Of a DNA stretch of 64,000 bases, positions 1-8,100 are shown one piece after another. The DNA comes from Sphingoaurantiacus capsulatus (GTDB taxonomy: Bacteria > Pseudomonadota > Alphaproteobacteria > Sphingomonadales > Sphingomonadaceae). The notes under the pieces were generated by a model. That model saw only the letters and a list, made by a program, of their open reading frames with translations, made no database searches and was not told the DNA's origin. Location: assembly GCF_042648405.1 (NCBI RefSeq), contig NZ_JBHRXV010000004.1, positions 124,001-188,000 on the forward strand, given 5' to 3'. Position 1 is the first letter of the stretch; the number at the start of each line of letters is the position of its first letter. The translations under genes were made by a program, and so were the position numbers.

Positions 1-473
1 CTGCCGTCGGCGACATAGAACTGGAACAGGCAGTGGCAGGGCGGCAGCGCCATCGCCTCGACATCGCCGACGTTCCACGCCGACACGATCAGCCGCCGCG
101 AATTGGGATTGGTGCGGATCGCCTGCACCAGCTCGGCCATCTGGTCGACCACGCGGCCGTCGGCGGTTTCCCAGCGGCGCCACTGCTTGCCATACACCGG
201 CCCGAGCTCGCCGCCCTCGTCGGCCCATTCGTCCCAGATCGAGACGTTGTTGGCCTTCAGATAGGCGATGTTGGTCTCGCCCTTGAGGAACCACAGCAGT
301 TCGTGGATGATCGACTTCAGGTGCAGCTTCTTGGTGGTCACCACCGGAAAGCCGTCGGCGAGGTCGAAGCGCATCTGGTGGCCGAACACCGACAAGGTGC
401 CGGTGCCCGTCCGGTCCTCGCGCTTGACGCCGTCGCGGCGCACCCGCGCCATCAGATCGAGATATTGCTGCAC
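1..473 (-). CDS. thyA: Thymidylate synthase, C-terminus cut off by the window edge
   Basis: Converts dUMP to dTMP using methylene-tetrahydrofolate in the cytoplasm. About 157 N-terminal residues are present and the reading frame is open to the left edge. Visible landmarks are the early folate/dUMP region REDRTGTGTLSVFG, the segment HELLWFLKGETNI, and the catalytic-cysteine block ALPPCHCLFQFYV preceded by RRLIVSAWNVGD. The start is read as GTG at 473 (MQQYLDLMARV), because no ATG lies in frame upstream and the homologous start of the family falls here. The ribosome binding site is weak. A palindromic repeat follows upstream of the gene. Family assignment is secure; the start codon is less so. 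Confidence 0.93.
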   Translation of the reverse strand, partial: MQQYLDLMARVRRDGVKREDRTGTGTLSVFGHQMRFDLADGFPVVTTKKLHLKSIIHELLWFLKGETNIAYLKANNVSIWDEWADEGGELGPVYGKQWRRWETADGRVVDQMAELVQAIRTNPNSRRLIVSAWNVGDVEAMALPPCHCLFQFYVADG

Positions 474-538
474 CGGTTATCCGCTGGTTGAGAATCGCCG
501 GCGACTCTCACATGACGGCGCGGTTTCGGGCAAGGGAC

Positions 539-648
539 ACCCTCACCCTCCCACCGCTGTCGCGGCGGGCCCCTCCCTCTCCCGCAAGCGGGCGAGGGGT
601 TGGAACGGCGTCCCTCTCCCGCCTGCGGGAGAGGAAAGGTGAGGGTGT
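539..648. repeat. Intergenic palindromic repeat between thyA and the diiron gene
   Basis: The outer arms CACCCTCACC (539-548) and GGTGAGGGTG (639-648) are perfect inverted repeats. A perfect inner hairpin CCTCTCCCGC/GCGGGAGAGG lies at 613-634, and a related imperfect one, CTCCCGCAAGCGGGCGAG, sits to its left. This looks like a REP/BIME-type dispersed intergenic element. It could act as a transcriptional stop between two minus-strand genes, but it has no T-tract. No gene is seen in 474-665. Confidence 0.6.
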
Positions 649-665
649 GCGAGCGCCAGCGAGCC

Positions 666-1742
666 CTATTCCGCCGCGGCCATCGCCGCGACGTCGTTGA
701 TGTTCTGCCGGCGGGCGTCGAACTGCGCGGCGATATGCTCGTCGTTGGCCTGCAGCGCGTCGATATCGACGTTGACGTAGTCCATCACGCCCATGTCGGT
801 GTAACCTTTGCGCACCGTCTCGCCCCACAGGCCGATGTCCTTCACCACCGGCACGATGCGGTTGAACAGATGGTTGCGGAACTGCCGCGAGCCCGCCGTC
901 TCGTGCATGTGCTGCACGGCGGCTTCGACGTTGAGGTCGAGATGCTCCCACAGCTCGCGCTGCTCGAACCGGTCGCGCATGTGGTAGCAGGCCTCGACGA
1001 GGAACTCCTCGCGCTCGCGGCGCTCGGCCTCGGTCAACTGCGGATAATAGCTGCGCAAGGTCAGACGCCCGAAGGCGACGTGGCGCGCCTCGTCCTCCAT
1101 CACATAGGCGTTGACGGCGGCGGCGAGCGGCGACGAGCTATAGTCGCGGATGCCGGCGAAGGCGGCGAGCGCCAGCCCCTCGATCACCACCTGCATGCCG
1201 AGGTAGGTCATGTCCCAGCGGTTGTCGCGCAGCACCTGCTCGAGCAGCGACTTCAGCGGCCCGGTCATCGGGTGCGACAGGCCGATCTTCTCGAGCAGCC
1301 GCTTGTACGCCTCGACGTGCCGCGCCTCGTCGATGGTCTGCGTCGAGGCGTAGAACTTCGCCTCGAGGTCGGGGACCTGCGTCACGATCTTCGCCGAGCA
1401 GATCAGCGCGCCCTGCTCGCCGTGCAGGAACTGCGACAGGCCCCAGGCCTGGCTGTTGCGCCGGATCTCGACCTTCTCCCTGGGCGACATCTTTTCATAT
1501 TCCGGATAACCGTTCAGCGCGAACAGCTCGTCGGGCATGCCCTGCGGGTTGTCGTAGTCGATGTCCTGGTCCCAATCGATGCGATACTCCGCATCCCACT
1601 GCTTCTGCTTGCCCTTGGCATAGAGGTTCAGCAGGTCCTTGCGGTCGTCCGAGTAGGTCCAGGTGAAGCGCGCGTCGAAGTCCTGCGGCACTTCCCAGGA
1701 CAGGCTTTCCGGCTTGATCCCGTAGGTGTCGGTGAAGGTCAT
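666..1742 (-). CDS. Ferritin-like diiron protein (R2-like / AurF-like oxygenase family)
   Basis: A 358-residue helical diiron carboxylate protein. The six expected iron ligands can all be placed: E109 (HGEQ), E139 and H142 in the first DEARH, E188 (VIEGL), and E218 and H221 in the second DEARH. This duplicated E...ExxH pattern is shared by ribonucleotide reductase R2, AurF-type N-oxygenases and related ferritin-like proteins. The length and spacing fit a diiron oxygenase or redox protein better than a storage ferritin. The ATG at 1742 has GGGGAG six bases upstream. It lies 35 bp downstream of a MerR-type regulator on the same strand, so the two are probably co-transcribed. The substrate cannot be told from sequence. 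No R1 partner is nearby, which argues against a true nucleotide reductase subunit. Confidence 0.8.
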   Translation of the reverse strand: MTFTDTYGIKPESLSWEVPQDFDARFTWTYSDDRKDLLNLYAKGKQKQWDAEYRIDWDQDIDYDNPQGMPDELFALNGYPEYEKMSPREKVEIRRNSQAWGLSQFLHGEQGALICSAKIVTQVPDLEAKFYASTQTIDEARHVEAYKRLLEKIGLSHPMTGPLKSLLEQVLRDNRWDMTYLGMQVVIEGLALAAFAGIRDYSSSPLAAAVNAYVMEDEARHVAFGRLTLRSYYPQLTEAERREREEFLVEACYHMRDRFEQRELWEHLDLNVEAAVQHMHETAGSRQFRNHLFNRIVPVVKDIGLWGETVRKGYTDMGVMDYVNVDIDALQANDEHIAAQFDARRQNINDVAAMAAAE

Positions 1743-1777
1743 GATCGTCTCCCCAAGTCTGGTTCTTTTGAACGCGG

Positions 1778-2476
1778 TTATCCGTTGTCGTTGGCGATGC
1801 GGCGCCGGGCTTCCAGCCGCCGCAGAATCTCGCGGGTACGCATCAGGCTCAGCATCTCGTTGACCGCCGAGATGCCGCGCTCGGCCATGTTGGCGGCCTC
1901 CTCCTCGCCGACCACGCCCGCGGTGTGGTCGAAGAACAGCCGCATCTCCTGCGTCACCAGCCAGTCGACGAAGTCGGCATAGAAGCTGGTGCCGTCCTCG
2001 CCGTGAAAGCCGCGCTCCTCGGTGAAGCCGATGTGCTTCAACTCCATGTGCGCCTTCAGGATACCGGCATCGCGCGCATCCATCGTGCCGTCGGCGGCGA
2101 TGCTGATCGCGCGCGAGGCGACCGCATGGTCGATGTCTTCCCGCGCGGCGCCGGTCTGCTCCATGACGCGCGCCAAGGTCGGCCGCTCGCCGCCGTCGAG
2201 ACGGGCGCGCAGGGTGGCATCGAGATGCGGAAAGGCGTCGGCGTGCAGCCAGCTGTCGCTGTCAGACGCGTCGAGCAGATTCTTGATGATCGCCAGCGGC
2301 AGGAAGCGTTCCTCCTGCAGCCGCTTGATGGCGCGGACGCGCGCGACATGATCGTCGGTATAGGAGGCGGAGTTGCGGCTGGCGCGCTCCGGCTCGGGCA
2401 GCAGCCCCTCGCGGATATAGAAACGGATCGTCTCGCGGCCGACGCCGGTTCGTTGCTCGAGTTCGCGCATGCGCAT
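1778..2476 (-). CDS. MerR-family transcriptional regulator
   Basis: The N-terminal winged helix-turn-helix is typical of MerR: RMRELEQRTGVGRETIRFY, then the wing, then a helix ending near residue 70. About 160 residues of effector and dimer region follow. The protein contains no cysteine, so it is not a classical metal-thiolate or SoxR-type sensor. The reading frame can be extended upstream to 2551, but ATG 2476 is preferred because AGGAGG sits six bases before it and the MerR fold begins immediately. It probably controls itself and the downstream diiron gene. The palindrome at 2519-2534 is a candidate operator. The ligand is unknown. Confidence 0.85.
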   Translation of the reverse strand: MRMRELEQRTGVGRETIRFYIREGLLPEPERASRNSASYTDDHVARVRAIKRLQEERFLPLAIIKNLLDASDSDSWLHADAFPHLDATLRARLDGGERPTLARVMEQTGAAREDIDHAVASRAISIAADGTMDARDAGILKAHMELKHIGFTEERGFHGEDGTSFYADFVDWLVTQEMRLFFDHTAGVVGEEEAANMAERGISAVNEMLSLMRTREILRRLEARRRIANDNG

Positions 2477-2518
2477 CGCCAGCCTCCTATTGAGCGCGAC
2501 TCGGAAGCTAGCATGGAA

Positions 2519-2534
2519 AGTGCGGAGACGCACT
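2519..2534. promoter_or_regulatory. Candidate MerR operator
   Basis: AGTGCG-GAGA-CGCACT is a perfect inverted repeat with six-base arms, 43-58 bases upstream of the MerR start codon. MerR proteins usually bind such dyads between the -35 and -10 elements of their own operon. The assignment is positional only. Confidence 0.35.
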
Positions 2535-2590
2535 ACGCGAAATAGCGGCAACTACCGCCTCGCCATCGCCATATCGGCTGATTAGACCAA

Positions 2591-2858
2591 GGGTCTAAAC
2601 CCACGAAGGATGTCATTCGAGATGGCACGACAAAGCCCAAGGGCGAGGAGTGGTCGCGCAGGCTGGCCTATTGGCCCCCGGCAAGCGGACGCGACGACAC
2701 CCTTGGGCTTTGTCGTGCCACGCGGAGCGCGGCGGCAGGAAGGCCGGATCAGCGCTCCGCTCGATTGCCAGCTACGATTTCGTAGCTGGCCGCACTCGCT
2801 TTCTCGCTCCGGTCTTCCTGACGCCGTCCCGAACGACATCCTTCGTGGGTTTAGACCC
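2591..2858. repeat. Composite inverted-repeat element (MITE- or BIME-like)
   Basis: The outer 29-bp arms at 2591-2619 and 2830-2858 are inverted repeats with one mismatch, beginning GGGTCTAAACCC. Inside are a perfect 21-bp inverted repeat (2623-2643 with 2700-2720), an 18-bp imperfect one (2731-2748 with 2808-2825), and a perfect 11-bp hairpin with a 2-nt loop (2767-2790). As RNA or cruciform DNA this would form one long closing stem carrying two branches, one of them two-tiered. No transposase frame is present, and no clear target-site duplication was found. The right end lies two bases before the start codon of the TauE-type gene. Confidence 0.7.
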
Positions 2859-2860
2859 TA

Positions 2861-3775
2861 ATGGATATCTACCTGCCCATCGCCGAGATCAGCGTGAACG
2901 CGCTGGTGATCGTCGGGCTGGGGGCGCTCGTCGGCTTCCTGTCGGGCATGTTCGGCGTCGGCGGCGGCTTCCTGATGACGCCGTTCCTGATCTTCTACGG
3001 CATCCCGCCCGCCGTCGCCGTCGCCTCCTCGGCGCCGCAGATCACTGGCGCTTCCGTCTCAGGCGCGCTGGCCCATTGGCAGCGCGGCGGCGTCGACGTG
3101 AAGATGGGGCTGGTGCTGATCGCCGGCGGTCTGATCGGCGCGACGATGGGCTCCGGCCTGTTCCGCCTGCTGCAGAATCTCGGCCAGATCGATGTCACCA
3201 TCTCGCTGGTCTACGTCATCTTCCTCGGCACCATCGGCGGCATGATGCTGAAGGAATCGGGGACGGCGCTCCTCGACAAGCGCAGCGGCCGGCGGCGCCC
3301 CGCGGTGCCGCGCCGTCACAATCCGCTGATCGCGGCGCTGCCCTGGCGCACCCGCTTCTACAAGTCCGGCCTCTACATCTCGCCGCTCGCCCCCTTCTTC
3401 CTCGGCATGGCGGTCGGCACGCTTACCGTCATCATGGGCATCGGCGGCGGCTTCATCATGGTGCCGGTGATGATCTACCTGCTCGGCATGTCGGCGGCGG
3501 TGGTCGTCGGCACCAGCCTGTTCCAGATCGTCTTCGTCACCGCCGCGACCACGCTGCTCCACGCCATCAACTCGCAGACGGTCGACATCGTGCTCGCCGT
3601 GCTGCTGCTGATCGGCGGCGTCGCCGGCGCGCAGTTCGGCGCGCGCGCGGCGCAGAAGCTGCCCGGCGAGCAGCTCCGCTTCGCGCTCTCCATCGTCGTG
3701 CTGCTCGTCGCCATCCGGCTGCTGGTCGGCCTCACTTGGCGCCCCGACGAGATCTTCACGGTGTACGGCCCATGA
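2861..3775 (+). CDS. TauE/SafE-family sulfite/anion exporter
   Basis: A 304-residue integral membrane protein with the two homologous halves typical of TauE/SafE. The signature loops GVGGGFLMTPFLIFYGIPP (near residue 32) and GIGGGFIMVPVMIYLLG (near residue 195) mark the half-repeats, and about eight hydrophobic segments are visible. Family members export sulfite, sulfoacetate or related anions through the inner membrane. The ATG at 2861 directly follows a composite repeat and lacks a strong ribosome binding site, so expression may have been changed by that element. The stop overlaps the next gene as ATGA, so the two form a unit. The substrate is not resolved. Confidence 0.85.
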   Translation: MDIYLPIAEISVNALVIVGLGALVGFLSGMFGVGGGFLMTPFLIFYGIPPAVAVASSAPQITGASVSGALAHWQRGGVDVKMGLVLIAGGLIGATMGSGLFRLLQNLGQIDVTISLVYVIFLGTIGGMMLKESGTALLDKRSGRRRPAVPRRHNPLIAALPWRTRFYKSGLYISPLAPFFLGMAVGTLTVIMGIGGGFIMVPVMIYLLGMSAAVVVGTSLFQIVFVTAATTLLHAINSQTVDIVLAVLLLIGGVAGAQFGARAAQKLPGEQLRFALSIVVLLVAIRLLVGLTWRPDEIFTVYGP

Positions 3776-4530
3776 GGCGCCTCGCCGCTCTCCTGTTGTT
3801 GCTGTGGGCCGCCCCGGCGGCGGCGCAGGACCCGCGCCTGATCGCCGACGTCAGCCAGAGCCGCGTCGACATCGAATACAGCTTCGCCGGCGCCGAGCTG
3901 CTGATCTTCGGCGCAATCCAGTATCCCGGCGGCCGCGAGCCCGAGACCGCGCCCGACATCGTCGTCATCGTGCGCGGCCCGCCGCAGCCGATCACCATCC
4001 GCCGCAAGGAAAAGGTGCTCGGCATCTGGATGAACGTCGACGCGGTGCGCTTCGAGACCGCGCCGGGCTTCTATGCGGTGGCCACCTCGGCCCCCTCCAC
4101 GCGCCTCACCGACGAGCGCACCGCCTCGATCTACGAGCTCGGCCTCGACCATCTCCAGCTCTCGCCGGCGAGCGGCAACCCACCCGCCGAAATCCGCGAA
4201 TTCGAGGAAGGGCTGCTCGACCTGCGCCGGCGCGGCGGCCTCTACAAGGAGGTCGCGGGCGGCGTCGATATCGTGGAGAAAGTCCTCTACCGCGCCCGCG
4301 TCGCGCTGCCGTCGGACGTGCCGGTCGGCAAATACACCGCCGAAATCTACCTCGTCCGCGACGGCGAGGTGCAGGCGCGCGCCGCGCGCGAGATCGAGAT
4401 CGGCAAGTCGGGTTTCGAGCGCGCGGTGTTCGTGGCCGCGCAGGACCATGAACTGTCCTACGGGCTGTTCGCGGTCGCGCTGGCGCTGATCTCAGGCTGG
4501 GCGGCGAGCGCGCTGGTCCGCCGGAGCTGA
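3772..4530 (+). CDS. TIGR02186-like envelope protein partnering the TauE exporter
   Basis: A 252-residue protein with an N-terminal signal peptide (MRRLAALLLLLWAAPAAAQ), a beta-rich periplasmic body, and a C-terminal hydrophobic segment (about residues 228-248) followed by VRRS. It is therefore probably anchored in the inner membrane facing the periplasm. It resembles the TIGR02186 family, which is commonly encoded next to TauE/SafE genes in alphaproteobacteria. The start overlaps the exporter stop by 4 bp, implying translational coupling. No catalytic motif is recognised. An accessory role for the exporter is inferred from the gene order. Confidence 0.7.
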   Translation: MRRLAALLLLLWAAPAAAQDPRLIADVSQSRVDIEYSFAGAELLIFGAIQYPGGREPETAPDIVVIVRGPPQPITIRRKEKVLGIWMNVDAVRFETAPGFYAVATSAPSTRLTDERTASIYELGLDHLQLSPASGNPPAEIREFEEGLLDLRRRGGLYKEVAGGVDIVEKVLYRARVALPSDVPVGKYTAEIYLVRDGEVQARAAREIEIGKSGFERAVFVAAQDHELSYGLFAVALALISGWAASALVRRS

Positions 4531-4534
4531 TGCC

Positions 4535-5392
4535 TCAGAAATAGTGTGGCCCCGGCTGCTCGCGCAGCTGCTCGAAATGGACCAGCGACGGCTTGGGCGG
4601 CAGCGGCACCGGCTGCCCGCGCCGGAATGCCCATTCGCCGCGGTCGCAGGCGTCAGCGCGCACATAGCCGTTTATGTAGAAGCGCCGGCGATGGTCGGCG
4701 CCGTTCGCGCCCGAGGCATGCACCAGATAAGGGCTCCACAGCGCCAAGTCGCCGGGCGCGAGGTCGAGCTGGACGACGCTCGCCGGGTCGAACCCTGCCG
4801 CCTCCAGCGCCGCGTCGGACATCGGGTTCGCCATCACGTCGCCGTCGGTCGGCATCGCCATCGCGCCGCGCCGGTGGCTGCCCGGCACGACGCGCAAGCC
4901 ACCTGACGCCGGCCCGTGCGGGTCGATGGCGAGGCCGGTCTGCACATAATTGTCGCCGAGCCCGCGATAGGCCTCGGCCGGGCGGCGGAAGCGGCTGTCC
5001 TGGTGCCAGGCGAAGTCGCCGCCGGTGCCGCTGCCGCGCGGCTTCCAGTGCAGCTGGTTGATGATCTGCTTCAGGTCGCCGCCGATCAGCGGCGCCAGCA
5101 GCCGCGCATAGCGGGTGTCGAGCCGTACCGCGTCGAGCGTCGCATTCGCCCACGACGGCCATTGCGCCATGCGCACGTCGCCGTCGACGAGCCGGTAGGC
5201 GAGGTTGCCATGACGGAAGCTGCGGCCGTGCGCGACGGCCTCGGCACGCACCGCATCGATCGCCGCGCCAATGTCGGCGACCTCGGCCGCATCGAACAGC
5301 GTGCGGACCACCGCAAAGCCCTGTTCGCGATACTGGCTCACCAGTTCGGCCGCTACATCGGCGGCCCATGGCTGCAAGCGGACGACACCCAA
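4535..5392 (-). CDS. Phytanoyl-CoA dioxygenase (PhyH)-family Fe(II)/2-oxoglutarate oxygenase
   Basis: A 285-residue protein with the PhyH jelly-roll motifs. The iron triad is H130-x-D132 (WHQDSRF) and H225 (YLVHASGAN), with nearby arginines able to bind 2-oxoglutarate. The segment PASGGLRVVPGSHRRG is the usual lid/strand element. Members hydroxylate diverse small molecules and the substrate here is unknown. The frame opens with TTG at 5392, preceded by GGGAAAGG. No in-frame ATG precedes the conserved region, so the exact start is uncertain. It is downstream of kup on the same strand with a 69-bp gap. Confidence 0.82.
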   Translation of the reverse strand: MGVVRLQPWAADVAAELVSQYREQGFAVVRTLFDAAEVADIGAAIDAVRAEAVAHGRSFRHGNLAYRLVDGDVRMAQWPSWANATLDAVRLDTRYARLLAPLIGGDLKQIINQLHWKPRGSGTGGDFAWHQDSRFRRPAEAYRGLGDNYVQTGLAIDPHGPASGGLRVVPGSHRRGAMAMPTDGDVMANPMSDAALEAAGFDPASVVQLDLAPGDLALWSPYLVHASGANGADHRRRFYINGYVRADACDRGEWAFRRGQPVPLPPKPSLVHFEQLREQPGPHYF

Positions 5393-5461
5393 CGCAACGC
5401 CTTTCCCAGCGGTCCAGCCCTAAAATACCGGCCGGCCTTAACATAAATATGTCTTGGGACG

Positions 5462-7399
5462 CTAAATTTCGACCTGGCTGCCCAGCTCGACGACGCGGTT
5501 GGTCGGCAGCTTGAAGAACTCCATCGCGGTTTCCGCGTTGCGCAGCATCCACGCGAACAGCTTCTCGCGCCACAGCGCCATGCCCGGCCGCTCGCTGGCG
5601 ATCAGCGTCTGCCTCGCGAGGAAGAAGCTGGTGTCCATCATCTTGAACTTCGGCCCGCAATTCTCGATGCCCTTCAGCACCAGCGGGATGTCGGTTTCCT
5701 GCATGAAGCCGTAGCGGACGATCATCCGCCAGAAACCGTTGCCGAGGTCGGTGACCTCGACGCGGTCCTCCTCGTCGACATAGGGCACCTCGTCGATGAC
5801 GACGGTCAACACCACCACCCGGTCGTGCAGCACCTTGTTGTGCTTCATGTTGTGAAGGAGCGCGTGCGGCACGCCTTCGGGCGAGGTGGTCATGAACACC
5901 GCGGTGCCGGGCACCCGCGCCGCCGATCCCGCCGCCGACTTGATGAACACCTCGATCGGCATCGCCGATTCGCGCAGGCGCTGCTGCATCAGCCCGCGGC
6001 CCTTCGCCCAGGTGGTGAGCATGGTGAAGGCGACGACGCCGACCGCCAGCGGGAACCAGCCGCCGTCGGGCACCTTGGTCAGGTTCGCGGCGAAATAAGC
6101 GATGTCGACGATGAAGAAGGCGGTGAGCGCCACCGCCGCCAGCACGCGGTTCCAGTTCCACAGGCTGAACAGCACAACGGCGAGCAGACAGGTGTCGATG
6201 AACATCGCGCCGGTGACCGCGATGCCATAGGCGGCGGCAAGGTTCGACGAATTTTTGAAGGTGAGGACGAGGATGATCACCGAGATCATCAGCGTCCAGT
6301 TCACGAACGGGATATAGATCTGCCCGTGCGCGTCGGCGCTGGTGTGCTTGATGGCAAGGCGCGGGATGAAGCCGAGCTGGATCGCCTGTTGCGTCACCGA
6401 GAAGGCGCCGGAGATCACCGCCTGGCTGGCGATGATCGTGGCGAGCGTCGCGAGGATGACCAGCGGCAGCCGCAGCGTTTCGGGCGCGAGGAAGAAGAAC
6501 GGATTGCGGATGACTTCCTGCGCCGCGCCGGGGTCGAGGCTGAGGATCATCGCGCCTTGGCCGAGGTAGTTGAGCATCAGCGCGGGCAGAACGAACACCA
6601 GCCACGACACGCCGATCGGCTTGCGCCCGAAGTGCCCCATGTCGGCATACAGCGCCTCGGCGCCGGTCACCGCCAGCACCACCGAGCCGAGCGCGAGGAA
6701 AGCCAGCAGCTTGTCGGTCATGAAGAACTGCAGCGCGTACCAGGGGTTCAGCGCGACGAGGATTTCCGGGTGCGCTGCGATATGGACGATGCCCAGCACC
6801 GACAGCACGAGGAAATACAGCAGCATGATCGGCCCGAAGAAGGCGCCGACCTTCGCGGTCCCGACCGACTGGATCATGTAGAGGCCGACGAGGATGACCA
6901 CCGCGATCGGCAGCACGAAGGGCGCGAAGCCGGTGTCGACCACCTGCAGGCCCTCCACCGCCGACAGCACCGACATCGCCGGGGTGATCATCGAGTCGCC
7001 GTAGAACAGCGCGGTCGCGAACACTCCGAGCAGCACGATACCCGGGCCCCAGCGGGCGCCCGAGGTCTTCCGCGAGATCAGCGCGAGCAGCGCCAGGCTA
7101 CCGCCCTCGCCGCGGTTGTCGGCGCGCATGATGATCGCGACATATTTGATCGTGACGACCAGCATCATCGACCAGAAGATCAGCGATAGCACGCCGTAGA
7201 CATGCAGTTGGTCGAGCGCGAGCGGGTGATGGCCGGCGAAGGTCTCGCGGAAAGCGTAGAGCGGGCTGGTGCCGATGTCGCCGAACACCACGCCGATGGC
7301 GCCCACTGCCAGCTTCGCCATGTTGCCCGACGGCGCATGGCCCGGCGCCGGATCGCGCGCGTTGGGCTGGCCGGCGGCCGAGGGCGTCAATGAGTTCAT
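5462..7399 (-). CDS. kup: Kup-family low-affinity potassium uptake protein
   Basis: A 645-residue K+/H+ symporter of the KUP/HAK/KT family in the inner membrane. The N-terminal signature GAIGVVFGDIGTSPLYAFRE (about residues 33-52) is diagnostic. About twelve membrane segments follow to residue 430, and then a hydrophilic cytoplasmic C-terminal domain (about 190 residues). Length matches the family. The 30-residue N-terminal extension rich in Pro/Gly/Ala is normal for alphaproteobacterial copies. The ATG at 7399 is the first methionine. It is separated from the Lrp-type gene by 125 bp, which must contain its promoter. Confidence 0.93.
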   Translation of the reverse strand: MNSLTPSAAGQPNARDPAPGHAPSGNMAKLAVGAIGVVFGDIGTSPLYAFRETFAGHHPLALDQLHVYGVLSLIFWSMMLVVTIKYVAIIMRADNRGEGGSLALLALISRKTSGARWGPGIVLLGVFATALFYGDSMITPAMSVLSAVEGLQVVDTGFAPFVLPIAVVILVGLYMIQSVGTAKVGAFFGPIMLLYFLVLSVLGIVHIAAHPEILVALNPWYALQFFMTDKLLAFLALGSVVLAVTGAEALYADMGHFGRKPIGVSWLVFVLPALMLNYLGQGAMILSLDPGAAQEVIRNPFFFLAPETLRLPLVILATLATIIASQAVISGAFSVTQQAIQLGFIPRLAIKHTSADAHGQIYIPFVNWTLMISVIILVLTFKNSSNLAAAYGIAVTGAMFIDTCLLAVVLFSLWNWNRVLAAVALTAFFIVDIAYFAANLTKVPDGGWFPLAVGVVAFTMLTTWAKGRGLMQQRLRESAMPIEVFIKSAAGSAARVPGTAVFMTTSPEGVPHALLHNMKHNKVLHDRVVVLTVVIDEVPYVDEEDRVEVTDLGNGFWRMIVRYGFMQETDIPLVLKGIENCGPKFKMMDTSFFLARQTLIASERPGMALWREKLFAWMLRNAETAMEFFKLPTNRVVELGSQVEI

Positions 7400-7524
7400 G
7401 GCGGTTTTTCGTGCTGTCGAGCCGAGGCTCTAACGTGGATGAGCGCTGAAAGGTGCCGTTGACGCTATCTCGAAAGGTGGCGCGGCCTATCACAGCCGTT
7501 TCCGCACCGCAACATGACCGCGTT

Positions 7525-7965
7525 CTACGCTGGCTCCACCACGGCGCGGATGCTGAAATGAGTGACCAGCCGCCGCACGCCGGGCAGCGTCGCCAGCACT
7601 TCGCGGTGCAGCCGCTCGTACGAGTCGTCGGTGCGGACCAGCACTTTCAGCAGATAGTCCGACTCGCCGCTCATCAGATGGCATTCGACGATCGGCGGGC
7701 AGCGGGCGACCGTCTCTTCGAACTTCTGCAAGGTGTCGCGGCGCTGGTCGTCGAGCGTCACCTGCACGAACACCGTCGACGGGTCACCGAGCGCGGCGCG
7801 CGACAGCATCGCGCGATAGCCGCGGATATGGCCCGCCTCCTCGAGCAGCTTGATCCGCCGGTGCGCCGCCGAGGGCGACAGGCCGACCCGCTCGCCAACC
7901 TGCGCGCTGGTCAGCCCGGCGTTGCGGCTGAGCTGCGTCAGGATTGCAGTGTCCGTCGCGTCCAT
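7525..7965 (-). CDS. Lrp/AsnC-family transcriptional regulator
   Basis: A 146-residue regulator. An N-terminal helix-turn-helix (LTSAQVGERVGLSPSAAHRR, about residues 18-37) is joined to a RAM/AsnC effector domain with the motif ECHLMSGESDYLLKVLV, where small ligands such as amino acids bind between subunits. ATG 7965 is chosen over upstream alternatives because AGGAA lies eight bases before it and the family starts MDxxDxxIL. It is divergent from alanine dehydrogenase, a frequent arrangement in which the Lrp-type protein activates ald in response to alanine. That role is inferred from position. Confidence 0.9.
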   Translation of the reverse strand: MDATDTAILTQLSRNAGLTSAQVGERVGLSPSAAHRRIKLLEEAGHIRGYRAMLSRAALGDPSTVFVQVTLDDQRRDTLQKFEETVARCPPIVECHLMSGESDYLLKVLVRTDDSYERLHREVLATLPGVRRLVTHFSIRAVVEPA

Positions 7966-8100
7966 CGTCGAATTTCCTGCACAAGCCACCGATCACAGGA
8001 AAATCTACCACCATAAGCCTGTAGAGCACCATAGCTTTCGAACAAATCCCGCCGCCCTTCGCTTAGAATCCCGCGCAGGGAAATTTGGATGGAGGCGAGC
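7966..8100. promoter_or_regulatory. Divergent promoter region, Lrp-type regulator / ald
   Basis: A 135-bp spacer between divergent start codons. It is AT-richer than its surroundings around 8000-8045 and 8075-8090. The ald ribosome binding site GGAGG lies just before 8101. Lrp-family operators are degenerate and I could not delimit one with confidence. Confidence 0.4.

Noticed and set aside
666..1742. Calling the ferritin-like protein a class I ribonucleotide reductase beta subunit
   Set aside because: No alpha subunit is adjacent and the conserved C-terminal tail that docks to it is not recognisable. The duplicated DEARH motif also occurs in non-reductase diiron oxygenases.
600..1982. Long plus-strand frame opposite the diiron and MerR genes
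   Set aside because: It is antisense to two well-supported genes, rich in His/Arg/Val with no domain, and without a ribosome binding site. High-GC antisense frames like this are common.
4653..6605. Minus-strand frame of 650 codons across kup and PhyH genes
   Set aside because: It is the +1 frame of kup running into the PhyH gene. Composition is Arg/Ala/Gly-rich with no homology pattern, while the kup and PhyH frames have clear motifs.
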